A stretch of 40,419 nucleotides of DNA from Candidatus Zambryskibacteria bacterium RIFCSPHIGHO2_02_FULL_43_14. GTDB taxonomy: Bacteria; Patescibacteriota; Minisyncoccia; Phycocordibacterales; Zambryskibacteraceae. Location of the stretch: assembly GCA_001825315.1 (NCBI GenBank), contig MHVR01000005.1, positions 5,761 through 46,179 on the forward strand, in the 5' to 3' direction. The number at the start of each line of letters is the position of its first letter. Position 1 is the stretch's first letter. The translations under genes were made by a program, and so were the position numbers. Positions 30,562 through 37,967 of the stretch are shown here, piece by piece. The notes below the pieces were generated by a model. The model saw only the letters and a list, made by a program, of their open reading frames with translations. It had not been told where the DNA came from and did not search any database.

Positions 30562-31192
30562 ATGCTTTATTGAGATAGTATAACACCTCCTCGTCGCTTG
30601 TCTGTGGAAAATCTTCGTACCATTCTCCGATAGCGATAAGATTCTCGGGCTCGAGTACGCAGACAATTTTGTCGGCGTACGGTTTCAATAACTCTAGAGA
30701 ATCCCGGGCGCATATTGGAGATGCAAATATAAGCTCCTTTGGTTTATAAATCATCTTGGCTGATTCGAGCGCAACCCGCGCTGTCACTCCCGTGGCTAAA
30801 CCGTCATCCACTACGATAATCGTATCTATCGGCATACCCTTACTCCAGTTCCCGCTTTTATAACGGGTAGCCCTGCGCTCTAATTCCTGTCTCTCCTGTT
30901 CGACAGTATAGTCCAAGTCCTCCCGTTTGAGTCCAGTAGAGCGAAGGGTTTCTGCATCAAGTATTAATATGCCGCTAGGAGCGATGGCACCCACTCCAAA
31001 TTCCGGGTTGGAAGGCATACCAATTTTCCTGACAACCAGAATGTCGAGCGAAGCATCAAGCGCCTTTGCCACTTCATAGCCAATAGGAACTCCGCCTCGT
31101 GGCAAAGCTAGTATAAGCGGCCGGTTTTGCTTATACTCAAGCAATTTTCTCGCGAGTTTCTGTCCGGCGTCGATTCTATCTTTAAAACGCAT
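30533..31192 (-). CDS. Phosphoribosyltransferase family protein
   Basis: LALPRGGVPIGYEVAKALDASLDILVVRKIGMPSNPEFGVGAIAPSG ... IIVVDDGLATGVTARVAL. Confidence 0.88.
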   Translation of the reverse strand: MRFKDRIDAGQKLARKLLEYKQNRPLILALPRGGVPIGYEVAKALDASLDILVVRKIGMPSNPEFGVGAIAPSGILILDAETLRSTGLKREDLDYTVEQERQELERRATRYKSGNWSKGMPIDTIIVVDDGLATGVTARVALESAKMIYKPKELIFASPICARDSLELLKPYADKIVCVLEPENLIAIGEWYEDFPQTSDEEVLYYLNKAYEQKKGIRR

Positions 31193-31386
31193 TAGGACCT
31201 TTTAGGAACAATAAAGATGGCAAAAAAGTATGCCACAAGGCCGGGTACTACTCCACTGAAAATGACCACGAGTAGCCAGATCAGACGTAAGAGCGTCGGG
31301 TCAACATTAAAATATTCTCCCAACCCGCCACAAACGCCCGCAAAAATCTTGTTTGTATTGCTCCGATATAATCTTTTTGTCTCCAT
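31192..31386 (-). CDS. PspC domain protein
   Basis: KRLYRSNTNKIFAGVCGGLGEYFNVDPTLLRLIWLLVVIFSG. Confidence 0.93.
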   Translation of the reverse strand: METKRLYRSNTNKIFAGVCGGLGEYFNVDPTLLRLIWLLVVIFSGVVPGLVAYFFAIFIVPKRS

Positions 31387-31452
31387 GTTTTTAATAATAT
31401 CAAAAAATATGTCATTGAAAAACCCTCAATTTACATGTATCGTATCATTTAT

Positions 31453-31523
31453 TGCGGGATCATCTAGTGGTAGGATGCGACTCTCTGGAAGTCGTCACCT
31501 TGGTTCGAATCCAAGCCCCGCAG
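31453..31523 (+). tRNA. tRNA-Gln (anticodon CTG)
   Basis: TGCGGGATCATCTAGTGGTAGGATGCGACTCTCTGGAAGTCGTCACCTTGGTTCGAATCCAAGCCCCGCAG; anticodon loop CTCTGGA. Confidence 0.9.
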
Positions 31524-31625
31524 CACTTCTTCACCTTCGCCGGACGAAGGATCATCAGTGCCTGCGGCCGGCATATACAAAAGAGAAGAAGTCCCTGAAC
31601 GAAAGTGAAGGGCCTAAAATTCTCT

Positions 31626-31868
31626 ATGTCTTACTTTGTATATATTCTAGAGTGTGCAGATGAATCTTTTTATGTCGGGTGTACCAATGACCTTGAAAAA
31701 AGGATAAATCAACATAATAATTTAAAATCTGGAGCACATTATACTAAGTTGAGAAGACCTGTTGTGCTTAAACATAAAGAGAAGTTTAATACATTAAAAG
31801 ACGCGAGAAAGAGAGAATCAGAAATCAAAGGTTGGCGTAGAGAAAAGAAGTTAGATTTAATGAAGTAA
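31626..31868 (+). CDS. GIY-YIG nuclease family protein
   Basis: MSYFVYILECADESFYVGCTNDLEKRINQHNN...GAHYTKLRRPVVL. Confidence 0.92.
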   Translation: MSYFVYILECADESFYVGCTNDLEKRINQHNNLKSGAHYTKLRRPVVLKHKEKFNTLKDARKRESEIKGWRREKKLDLMK

Positions 31869-31883
31869 AAACCGTGGGTTTCT

Positions 31884-31924
31884 GAGGGTAAAAGGTGTGG
31901 TAAAAGGTGTCAGGAACCTTTATT
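31884..31924. repeat. REP-like hairpin repeat copy A
   Basis: GGGTAAAAGGTGTGGTAAAAGGTGTCAGGAACCTTTATTTT. Confidence 0.85.
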
Positions 31925-31952
31925 TTGTATAACTGTATGTTAGTGTAGATTC

Positions 31953-32627
31953 ATGGGAAGACCTCATAGAACTGACATTGGTGGGTATGTGTATCATGTA
32001 TTAAACCGAGCTAATGCGCGAATAGTCATATTTAATAGTGACAGAGACTATCAAGATTTTGAGCAAATACTTTTTGATGCAGTCGAAAAGTTTAAGATGA
32101 GACTCATCGCATATACACTGATGCCAAATCATTTTCATTTAGTTCTATATCCAAAATATGAAGGTGAAATAAAAAAGTTCATGCACTGGATCACCCTTAC
32201 CCATACTCAAAGATGGCATGCACATACAAAAACAATAGGTTATGGGCATGTATATCAAGGGAGGTATAAATCTTTTTTAGTGGAAGAGGATTCATATTTG
32301 TGGGCATTACTGGCTTATGTTGAAAGAAATGCGTTACGAGCCAAATTAGTGAAATCTCTTAAAAACTGGCAATGGTCTAGCTATTACAAGCGATGGTATG
32401 GCACACAGTTGCAGAAAAAATTATTAGCCACCGATAGTATTGCTTGGCCTGATAATTACGATAAATTACTTTCTCTAACTGAAGAAAAGAAAAAGCTTGA
32501 AGTTATCAGAAATTCGGTCAATAGAGGAAAACCTTATGGCAGTGTTAACTGGACCAATAAAGTTTTAAAAAAATTTGGGTTAGAGATAACAGAAAGAAAA
32601 AGAGGCAGACCAAAGAAAGGTTCCTGA
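31953..32627 (+). CDS. REP-associated tyrosine transposase (Y1_Tnp, HUH family)
   Basis: MPNHFHLVLYP HUH motif, LLAYVERNALRAKLVKSLKNWQWSSY tyrosine motif. Confidence 0.93.
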   Translation: MGRPHRTDIGGYVYHVLNRANARIVIFNSDRDYQDFEQILFDAVEKFKMRLIAYTLMPNHFHLVLYPKYEGEIKKFMHWITLTHTQRWHAHTKTIGYGHVYQGRYKSFLVEEDSYLWALLAYVERNALRAKLVKSLKNWQWSSYYKRWYGTQLQKKLLATDSIAWPDNYDKLLSLTEEKKKLEVIRNSVNRGKPYGSVNWTNKVLKKFGLEITERKRGRPKKGS

Positions 32628-32676
32628 CACCTTTTATGCTCACCTTTTATGACCTGCCTTTTATGACACATCTTTT
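32616..32676. repeat. REP-like hairpin repeat copy B with degenerate tandem arms
   Basis: AAAGGTTCCTGACACCTTTTATGCTCACCTTTTATGACCTGCCTTTTATGACAC. Confidence 0.8.
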
Positions 32677-33049
32677 CATCTACATTTTTGAAACCGATAA
32701 AGACAATTTCGTTGGTTATTGCTTTAGCTCTGACAATAATTTCTTTAAGATTCGTGGAGAATTTCTCAGGTGAGATTTTGAAATTTCCTTTACTATCTTG
32801 TGAAGAATCATTACCACCAGTTTGAAAGATTATTACATTAGCCTTTCTGGCTTGAGCTTCTTTCTCAAATCTTTCTAATATCGTTTCTGTCGTACCACCA
32901 GAAACACTTAGATTGTAGATTTCAAAATAATTATCTGCTTCGCTCCCATGAGCAAGAGATAACCAAAGGCGATTTACCCAGCCTCCTTTTTCAGTATCCC
33001 AAACACCCCAGGCAGTGCTGTCTCCAAACACACAAATGCTTTTATCCAT
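32640..33049 (-). pseudogene. SGNH/GDSL hydrolase, 3'-truncated by the repeat/transposase insertion
   Basis: CVFGDSTAWGVWD, GGTTETILERF, VIIFQTGGNDSSQD; ORF tail past about 32640 (KRCQEPFFGLPLFLSVIS...) is antisense of repeat B and the transposase. Confidence 0.7.
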
Positions 33050-33067
33050 ATCAAGAGTATATCAAAT

Positions 33068-33118
33068 AGTGGGGTAAAAGGTGTCAGTGGGGTAAAAGGT
33101 GTCAGGAACCTTTTACCT
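33068..33118. repeat. REP-like hairpin repeat copy C
   Basis: GTGGGGTAAAAGGTGTCAGTGGGGTAAAAGGTGTCAGGAACCTTTTACCTT. Confidence 0.85.
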
Positions 33119-33150
33119 TGTCTGACGAGTTATCGTCTTGCATCACAAGA

Positions 33151-33176
33151 GGTCCAACATTCGTGTTGGCCCTTTT
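33151..33176 (+). terminator. Terminator-like hairpin with TTCG tetraloop
   Basis: GGTCCAACA-TTCG-TGTTGGCCCTTTTT. Confidence 0.6.
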
Positions 33177-33216
33177 TCATTTGTAATAACGTTGAAATTA
33201 TGATAATATTTTTTAC

Positions 33217-33513
33217 ATGGAATTTCCTAAAGAAAAATTTGAAATTTCGGAAATGGAAAAATTTTTGGAAAAGCATGAGTTTCACCATATTCATTCCGAT
33301 ATTTTTGAAAGAGTCATAACTTTGGTTATTGCCGCTTTAGGTTTAATTGCCGCTCTTGCTTGGGATGAAGCTCTAAGACATATTTTTGAAACACTATTTG
33401 GTGGCAAGGGAACTTTGTTAGAAGAAATTTCATATGCGTTAGTGATAACAATTCTCGCGGCACTTATTTCAGTACGATTAGGAAAATTTTTTTCAAAACA
33501 TAAAGAAAAATAA
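33217..33513 (+). CDS. Small membrane protein (DUF5654-like)
   Basis: 98 aa, ERVITLVIAALGLIAALAWDEALRHIFETLFG plus a second TM segment. Confidence 0.7.
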   Translation: MEFPKEKFEISEMEKFLEKHEFHHIHSDIFERVITLVIAALGLIAALAWDEALRHIFETLFGGKGTLLEEISYALVITILAALISVRLGKFFSKHKEK

Positions 33514-33536
33514 GCAATCTATTTTTCTCCAAGGGA

Positions 33537-33563
33537 GCAATACTTTTCCTAAATTAATCCTTG
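33537..33563 (+). repeat. 27-bp direct repeat, copy 1
   Basis: GCAATACTTTTCCTAAATTAATCCTTG; copy 2 at 33970-33996 differs by one base. Confidence 0.85.
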
Positions 33564-33643
33564 GTAAAAGATGGTAAAAGGTTCCTGACACCTTTTACCC
33601 TCATTGGTAAAAGATGGTAAAAGGTTCCTGACACCTTTTACCA
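33562..33643. repeat. REP-like hairpin repeat copies D1 and D2 (tandem)
   Basis: (TTGGTAAAAGATGGTAAAAGGTTCCTGACACCTTTTACC) twice, separated by CTCA. Confidence 0.9.
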
Positions 33644-33932
33644 TGTAGAAAAGATTGCGGAAGCTGTCGTCCACTATTACAACAGCTTAAAGAAGCAGAA
33701 CCGTGGAGGACACGCAACGTGTCTCCTGGTAATTTTAAAAAGTGCTAACGTTGTGTCAACACAACTTGAAGAACATGAAAAGTTTACTCTGTCTTGGGCA
33801 ACAGCGGAGGAAATTCTATCTAACTGGGAAGACGAGAATGAGGACAAAAGTTACGACCATTGGATATATTTCCTCGAACAAACTACAAATAGACTAAAAG
33901 AACTAGGTTACGATAGAACTAGTAGGATATAA
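33621..33932 (+). pseudogene. Unlisted ORF remnant, 5' end replaced by repeat D2
   Basis: Open frame ...FYHVEKIAEAVVHYYNSLKKQNRGGHATCLLVILKSANVVSTQLEEHEKFTLSWATAEEILSNWEDENEDKSYDHWIYFLEQTTNRLKELGYDRTSRI*; no in-frame ATG. Confidence 0.5.
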
Positions 33933-33941
33933 CTCGCAAGT

Positions 33942-33968
33942 AACTCGCAAGGACGGTCCTTGCGAGTT
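33942..33968. repeat. 27-bp palindrome
   Basis: AACTCGCAAGGAC-G-GTCCTTGCGAGTT, perfect 13-bp arms. Confidence 0.85.
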
Positions 33969-33969
33969 C

Positions 33970-33996
33970 GCAATACTTTTCCTAAATTAACCCTTG
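33970..33996 (+). repeat. 27-bp direct repeat, copy 2
   Basis: GCAATACTTTTCCTAAATTAACCCTTG. Confidence 0.85.
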
Positions 33997-34017
33997 CAAC
34001 AAACCATATTAGAAGTT

Positions 34018-34632
34018 CTAGAATCCCGTAAAGACCATCACCGTGCCTTTAGAATAACTTAGTATAATCTGATTACCGCTTTGGTAAATTATTGCGCCAA
34101 AGTTTAACATTGAGACGAAAGCGCTTTCAATTTCCATAAGATTTGAGGGTGTCGCGCAATACATCATAGTGCTGGCTAGATTACTTACCTTGAGTAAGTT
34201 TCCATCTAAAACAAAATTGCCACTCATACTGTTGCAGAACTTCGCGCTTAGAGCACCTTCTTCAAAAGATAATATGTATCTTGAATCTAAAGGGATAGCA
34301 TTGCCATTATATGAGGTCATTCGAAATATTGAGCCATTGAGATTGGATGCCGATGGGATACTTGGAACCGGTTCTGGAGCCGGAGTCGGAGTCGGAGTCG
34401 GAGTCGAAGTCTCGACTGGTTTAGAAATCTTCGTATTGCTTTGAGAAGAAACCGACTTTTGCGCACTGCCTACATCACCAGATTTATTTATGTTTTGCGT
34501 ATTCGTGGGAGTACTTGTAGATATACTGATAAGTTGGTCATCATTTTCTCGAGTCTCATCTCTATTCAAAAATATTAGCCCTAAAATGACTACAACAATG
34601 GCGGTAATAATATATACATGGTTTGTTTTCAT
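34018..34632 (-). CDS. Membrane-anchored META-domain-like protein
   Basis: N-terminal TM, TPTPTPAPEP linker, then LNGSIFRMTSYNGNAIPLDSRYILSFEEGALSAKFCNSMSGNFVLDGNLLKV. Confidence 0.7.
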   Translation of the reverse strand: MKTNHVYIITAIVVVILGLIFLNRDETRENDDQLISISTSTPTNTQNINKSGDVGSAQKSVSSQSNTKISKPVETSTPTPTPTPAPEPVPSIPSASNLNGSIFRMTSYNGNAIPLDSRYILSFEEGALSAKFCNSMSGNFVLDGNLLKVSNLASTMMYCATPSNLMEIESAFVSMLNFGAIIYQSGNQIILSYSKGTVMVFTGF

Positions 34633-34697
34633 ATATGCCTATATTAGCGTTTATTGAAATTAAGGACAAGGTGAGGATAAAGGTTATAGGTTGTAAT

Positions 34698-34738
34698 AGT
34701 CTGGCTTTTTCAATACAGACTGTGTTATAATGCAGACT
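34698..34738 (+). promoter_or_regulatory. Candidate promoter with repeated CAGACT hexamers upstream of the metalloprotease gene
   Basis: TATAAT at 34726-34731; AGTCTG 34698-34703, CAGACT 34716-34721, CAGACT 34733-34738. Confidence 0.45.
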
Positions 34739-34765
34739 TATTAATCAAGTCAGTTCACATATTTT

Positions 34766-35533
34766 ATGAAGTTGAGAAATAAGGCGGTATTTGCAGTTTC
34801 AGCGCTTATTATCGGCGGTTTAGCATCAGTCGCGTACGCAGATCATTCATGGGGCGATTATCATTGGGCGCGTACGGCAAACCCTTTCACCCTTGAACTT
34901 GGAGATAATGTTTCTTCTGCATGGGATAGCTATCTCGCAACCACGGCAAGCGATTGGAGCGTTTCCATAGTGCTCGATACTCTTGTCAAACCGGGGAAAA
35001 CTACGTCACGCACATGTAGGGCGACAAACGGACGCATTGAAGTCTGTAGTGCTAAGTACGGCTTTAACGGCTGGCTTGGAATAGCCCAGATTTGGGTAAG
35101 TGGAAACCATATTGTAAAAGGTATAACAAAAATGAACGATTCATACTTCAATACCCGCACTTACAACACCTCCGCATGGCGTAATCTTGTAATGTGTCAG
35201 GAAATCGGCCATACTCTCGGCCTCGATCACCAAGACGAAATCTTTGACAACCCGAACCTTGGCACATGTATGGATTATACGAACAATCCATCAACCAACC
35301 AACACCCAAATCAGCACGATTACGACCAACTTGAAGCAATCTACGCGCATCTCGATAACGTAAATACTATATCCTCTTCCAATTCAGTAAACAGAAGACA
35401 AGATGTTGATTTAGATAATCCATCAGCATGGGGCAAAGCAATCAAAAAGGATAAACAAGGCAGAAACTCACTCCATGTTCGCGATCTTGATAAAGGAGAA
35501 AAACTCTTTACTTTCGTAGTCTGGGCTCAATAA
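34766..35533 (+). CDS. Secreted matrixin-like zinc metalloprotease, atypical motif
   Basis: Signal peptide; MCQEIGHTLGLDHQDE followed by TCMDYTNNP (Met-turn-like). Confidence 0.8.
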   Translation: MKLRNKAVFAVSALIIGGLASVAYADHSWGDYHWARTANPFTLELGDNVSSAWDSYLATTASDWSVSIVLDTLVKPGKTTSRTCRATNGRIEVCSAKYGFNGWLGIAQIWVSGNHIVKGITKMNDSYFNTRTYNTSAWRNLVMCQEIGHTLGLDHQDEIFDNPNLGTCMDYTNNPSTNQHPNQHDYDQLEAIYAHLDNVNTISSSNSVNRRQDVDLDNPSAWGKAIKKDKQGRNSLHVRDLDKGEKLFTFVVWAQ

Positions 35534-35546
35534 TATAATAGTTAAA

Positions 35547-35571
35547 GGGGAGCGCGCACTGCGCGCTCCCC
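35547..35571. terminator. Hairpin between convergent genes (likely bidirectional terminator)
   Basis: GGGGAGCGCGCA-C-TGCGCGCTCCCC perfect 12-bp arms. Confidence 0.7.
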
Positions 35572-35578
35572 TGATTGG

Positions 35579-35782
35579 CTACTTTTCTCCTTCCAATTCT
35601 CCTTCTAATCGAAGTTTGAGTCCGTGTTCGGGTTTGGGAGTGGACTCTTTTGTGGGTTTGGAGTCAATCTGGATTCTGAACTCCTCCAGTACTACAATCT
35701 GACAGTCCTCACACAAGTTGAAACGTTTACCCTCTTTCTCCTTGCATTTGCAGCACTTCTTGCTTCTCATGCACACCCCCAC
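35579..35782 (-). CDS. Small Cys-rich (zinc-ribbon-like) protein
   Basis: CCKCKEKEGKRFNLCEDCQ. Confidence 0.5.
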   Translation of the reverse strand: MGVCMRSKKCCKCKEKEGKRFNLCEDCQIVVLEEFRIQIDSKPTKESTPKPEHGLKLRLEGELEGEK

Positions 35783-35848
35783 TCTAGACCTTCAACCCAG
35801 TCCGATTCTAGCATAACATCCAACCCAATTTGGGCAAACGGGACAAAT

Positions 35849-36307
35849 TTAACGAACAGTCAGAGTACCGACCATGCCCATAGCGCGATGATTACCGACT
35901 GAACAGTAGTATTCGAAGGTACCAGTTTTGTCAGCAAGGAAAGTGATGGTCTCTGTTTCTCCGACTTTTAGTACGCGAGTAGAAGTGTTGAATTCATCTA
36001 TCTTTAAGTCGTGAGTACCGTTGATATTTTTGACTGTAATCTTGACAGTATCTCCTTTATTGACTGTTATAGTCGAAGGTGAGAATGAGAAAGAAACTGT
36101 GTCAACACTAAACTCTTTGACAGTTACAGACGTAGTTTCTTCCACTTCCTCTTCTGTTACTATCATCTCATCCACATTGCTTCCGGGAACAGGCATATTG
36201 TTATTAATCTCGCCATCTGTCGGCGCGATAGTTTTATTTTTAAAAAGTAGGAAACCGCCGGCAATCAAGATAATAACCACAACAATTGAAATAAATTTAT
36301 TATTCAT
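35849..36307 (-). CDS. Membrane-anchored cupredoxin
   Basis: N-terminal TM; GTHDLKIDEFN ... GTFEYYCSVGNHRAMGMVGTLTV gives His/Cys/His/Met type-1 copper ligands. Confidence 0.88.
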   Translation of the reverse strand: MNNKFISIVVVIILIAGGFLLFKNKTIAPTDGEINNNMPVPGSNVDEMIVTEEEVEETTSVTVKEFSVDTVSFSFSPSTITVNKGDTVKITVKNINGTHDLKIDEFNTSTRVLKVGETETITFLADKTGTFEYYCSVGNHRAMGMVGTLTVR

Positions 36308-36318
36308 ATTACCTTGGA

Positions 36319-37260
36319 TTATACCTTAAGATATTTTCTGATAGCAAGAAGACTTGAGATGGCGCCGATGAAAACTCCAGAAGCTACGATGATAAGAGCA
36401 ATTTCCAGGAAATGACGAAGATAGTAGGAGAAGATATTGAAGCCGATAAAGAAACTTTCAGTAGTACTCCCAAGCCAATAAGTTAAAGGCAGGAGTAGTA
36501 ATAAAGTCAGAAATCCAGCCGTTATTCCATAGATAATCCCAACCACCACAAAGGGCCCTTGAATATAAGTGGTTGAAGCGCCTACCAGACGCATGACGCT
36601 TATCTCATCTCTAGCGATATAGATAGTCAAGCGGATAGTATTGAAAGCAATTAGTACAGAAATAATCGCTAGAAAAATCGTTAGGGCGAAACCCATGCGG
36701 TCGGCGGAAGCGATGATATGAGTGAGTTTGTCTATAGCCGCCTTATTTTCGAAATAGTTGATGCGATCAACAATGGTAATGCCATCCGAGGAGAGCGCAT
36801 TGCCACCTTCGAGAAACTCCGCCACCGAGGCATATTGGGAAGGATCTCTGGCTTTAATATTGAGAACTGCTCCCAAGGGATTCTCCCCCAACTCGTCAAG
36901 CGCAGAGAGGATAGATTGGTCGCTTGAGTGTCTCTCTTTGAAAGCGGTTAAGGCCTCATCCCGTGATACGTAAGTAACCAGAGAGACCTCCGTGAGAGAT
37001 TCAAGAGCGTGTCTAACATTTAAAATATCCTCTTCTTTTGCCGAGGTGACAAAGGTAACGTTGATGTCGATTTTGTTTCTTAGTTCTAGAAGTGTGATAT
37101 CAAGAATAGCGCCGGAGAAAGAAATAAGGCCAACGACCATGAGAGTTACCATCATGACCAGAACGGAGGCGAGAGAAACTGTGCCATCTCTCCAGAAATT
37201 GAAAAAGCCGGTGCGTATAATCCTTTTTAATTTCATCCAGAACATTCTCTTATTGCTCAT
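36319..37260 (-). CDS. ftsX: Cell division protein FtsX
   Basis: FxxxGxxS topology, IYIARDEISVMRLVGASTTYIQGPFVVVGIIYG. Confidence 0.93.
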   Translation of the reverse strand: MSNKRMFWMKLKRIIRTGFFNFWRDGTVSLASVLVMMVTLMVVGLISFSGAILDITLLELRNKIDINVTFVTSAKEEDILNVRHALESLTEVSLVTYVSRDEALTAFKERHSSDQSILSALDELGENPLGAVLNIKARDPSQYASVAEFLEGGNALSSDGITIVDRINYFENKAAIDKLTHIIASADRMGFALTIFLAIISVLIAFNTIRLTIYIARDEISVMRLVGASTTYIQGPFVVVGIIYGITAGFLTLLLLLPLTYWLGSTTESFFIGFNIFSYYLRHFLEIALIIVASGVFIGAISSLLAIRKYLKV

Positions 37261-37955
37261 TTAAAATATTTGCCGGCCTTGTCGTCGCGCACAACTCTGC
37301 CTTGTTCTATGGCGACGACTCGACCGTTTAACGAATCAATTATACCCTTATTGTGTGTAGTCAGGATGACGGTAGTGCCCAGATTGTTAATTTTTTTCAG
37401 TATCTGAACCACATCATAAGTGTTTACCGGATCAAGATTGCCTGTCGGCTCATCCGCTATGATAACTTCTGGCTCGTTGACCAATGCCCGGGCGATAGCC
37501 ACTCTCTGTTTTTCCCCGCCCGAGAGTTCGCGCGGGAAATTCCAAATTTTAGGCGTCAAATCAACCAACTCAAGCACATGAGGTACATCTGATTCTATTT
37601 CCTCATCTGTTCGGCCTGCCGCCTCCATAGTGAAAGCGATATTCTCATAAACAGTCTTATTGGGCAAAAGACGAAAGTCTTGGAAAACCATACCCACTCT
37701 CCTACGAAATTCATTAATTTCCTTCTTATCGAGAGCGTGAACGTTAACAGATTCGTAATATATAACGCCACGAGTCGGCTTCTCTTCGCCGAGAAAGAGT
37801 TTCAATAATGTGGTTTTGCCCGCGCCGGATGGTCCGACGATGGAGATAAATTCCTTTGGTTCAATGGAAAAAGTTACTTCCTCGAGAGCTACAGAACTAT
37901 CTGGATAAACTTTGGAAACACGGTCAAAAACAATCATTACCTTCAATTCTATCAT
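37257..37955 (-). CDS. ftsE: Cell division ATP-binding protein FtsE
   Basis: [66 protein letters not shown]. Confidence 0.96.
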   Translation of the reverse strand: MIELKVMIVFDRVSKVYPDSSVALEEVTFSIEPKEFISIVGPSGAGKTTLLKLFLGEEKPTRGVIYYESVNVHALDKKEINEFRRRVGMVFQDFRLLPNKTVYENIAFTMEAAGRTDEEIESDVPHVLELVDLTPKIWNFPRELSGGEKQRVAIARALVNEPEVIIADEPTGNLDPVNTYDVVQILKKINNLGTTVILTTHNKGIIDSLNGRVVAIEQGRVVRDDKAGKYFK

Positions 37956-37967
37956 GCGGAGATTTTC

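Larger units (their letters stand above)
31884..32676 (+). mobile_element. RAYT-type element: Y1 transposase bracketed by inverted repeat copies (boundaries approximate)
   Basis: CDS 31953-32627 lies between repeat A and the reverse-complement repeat B. Confidence 0.7.

Noticed and set aside
31217-31663. 148-aa + strand ORF spanning PspC, tRNA-Gln and the GIY-YIG start
   Set aside because: Runs through a tRNA gene and opposite a clear PspC gene; not a plausible protein.
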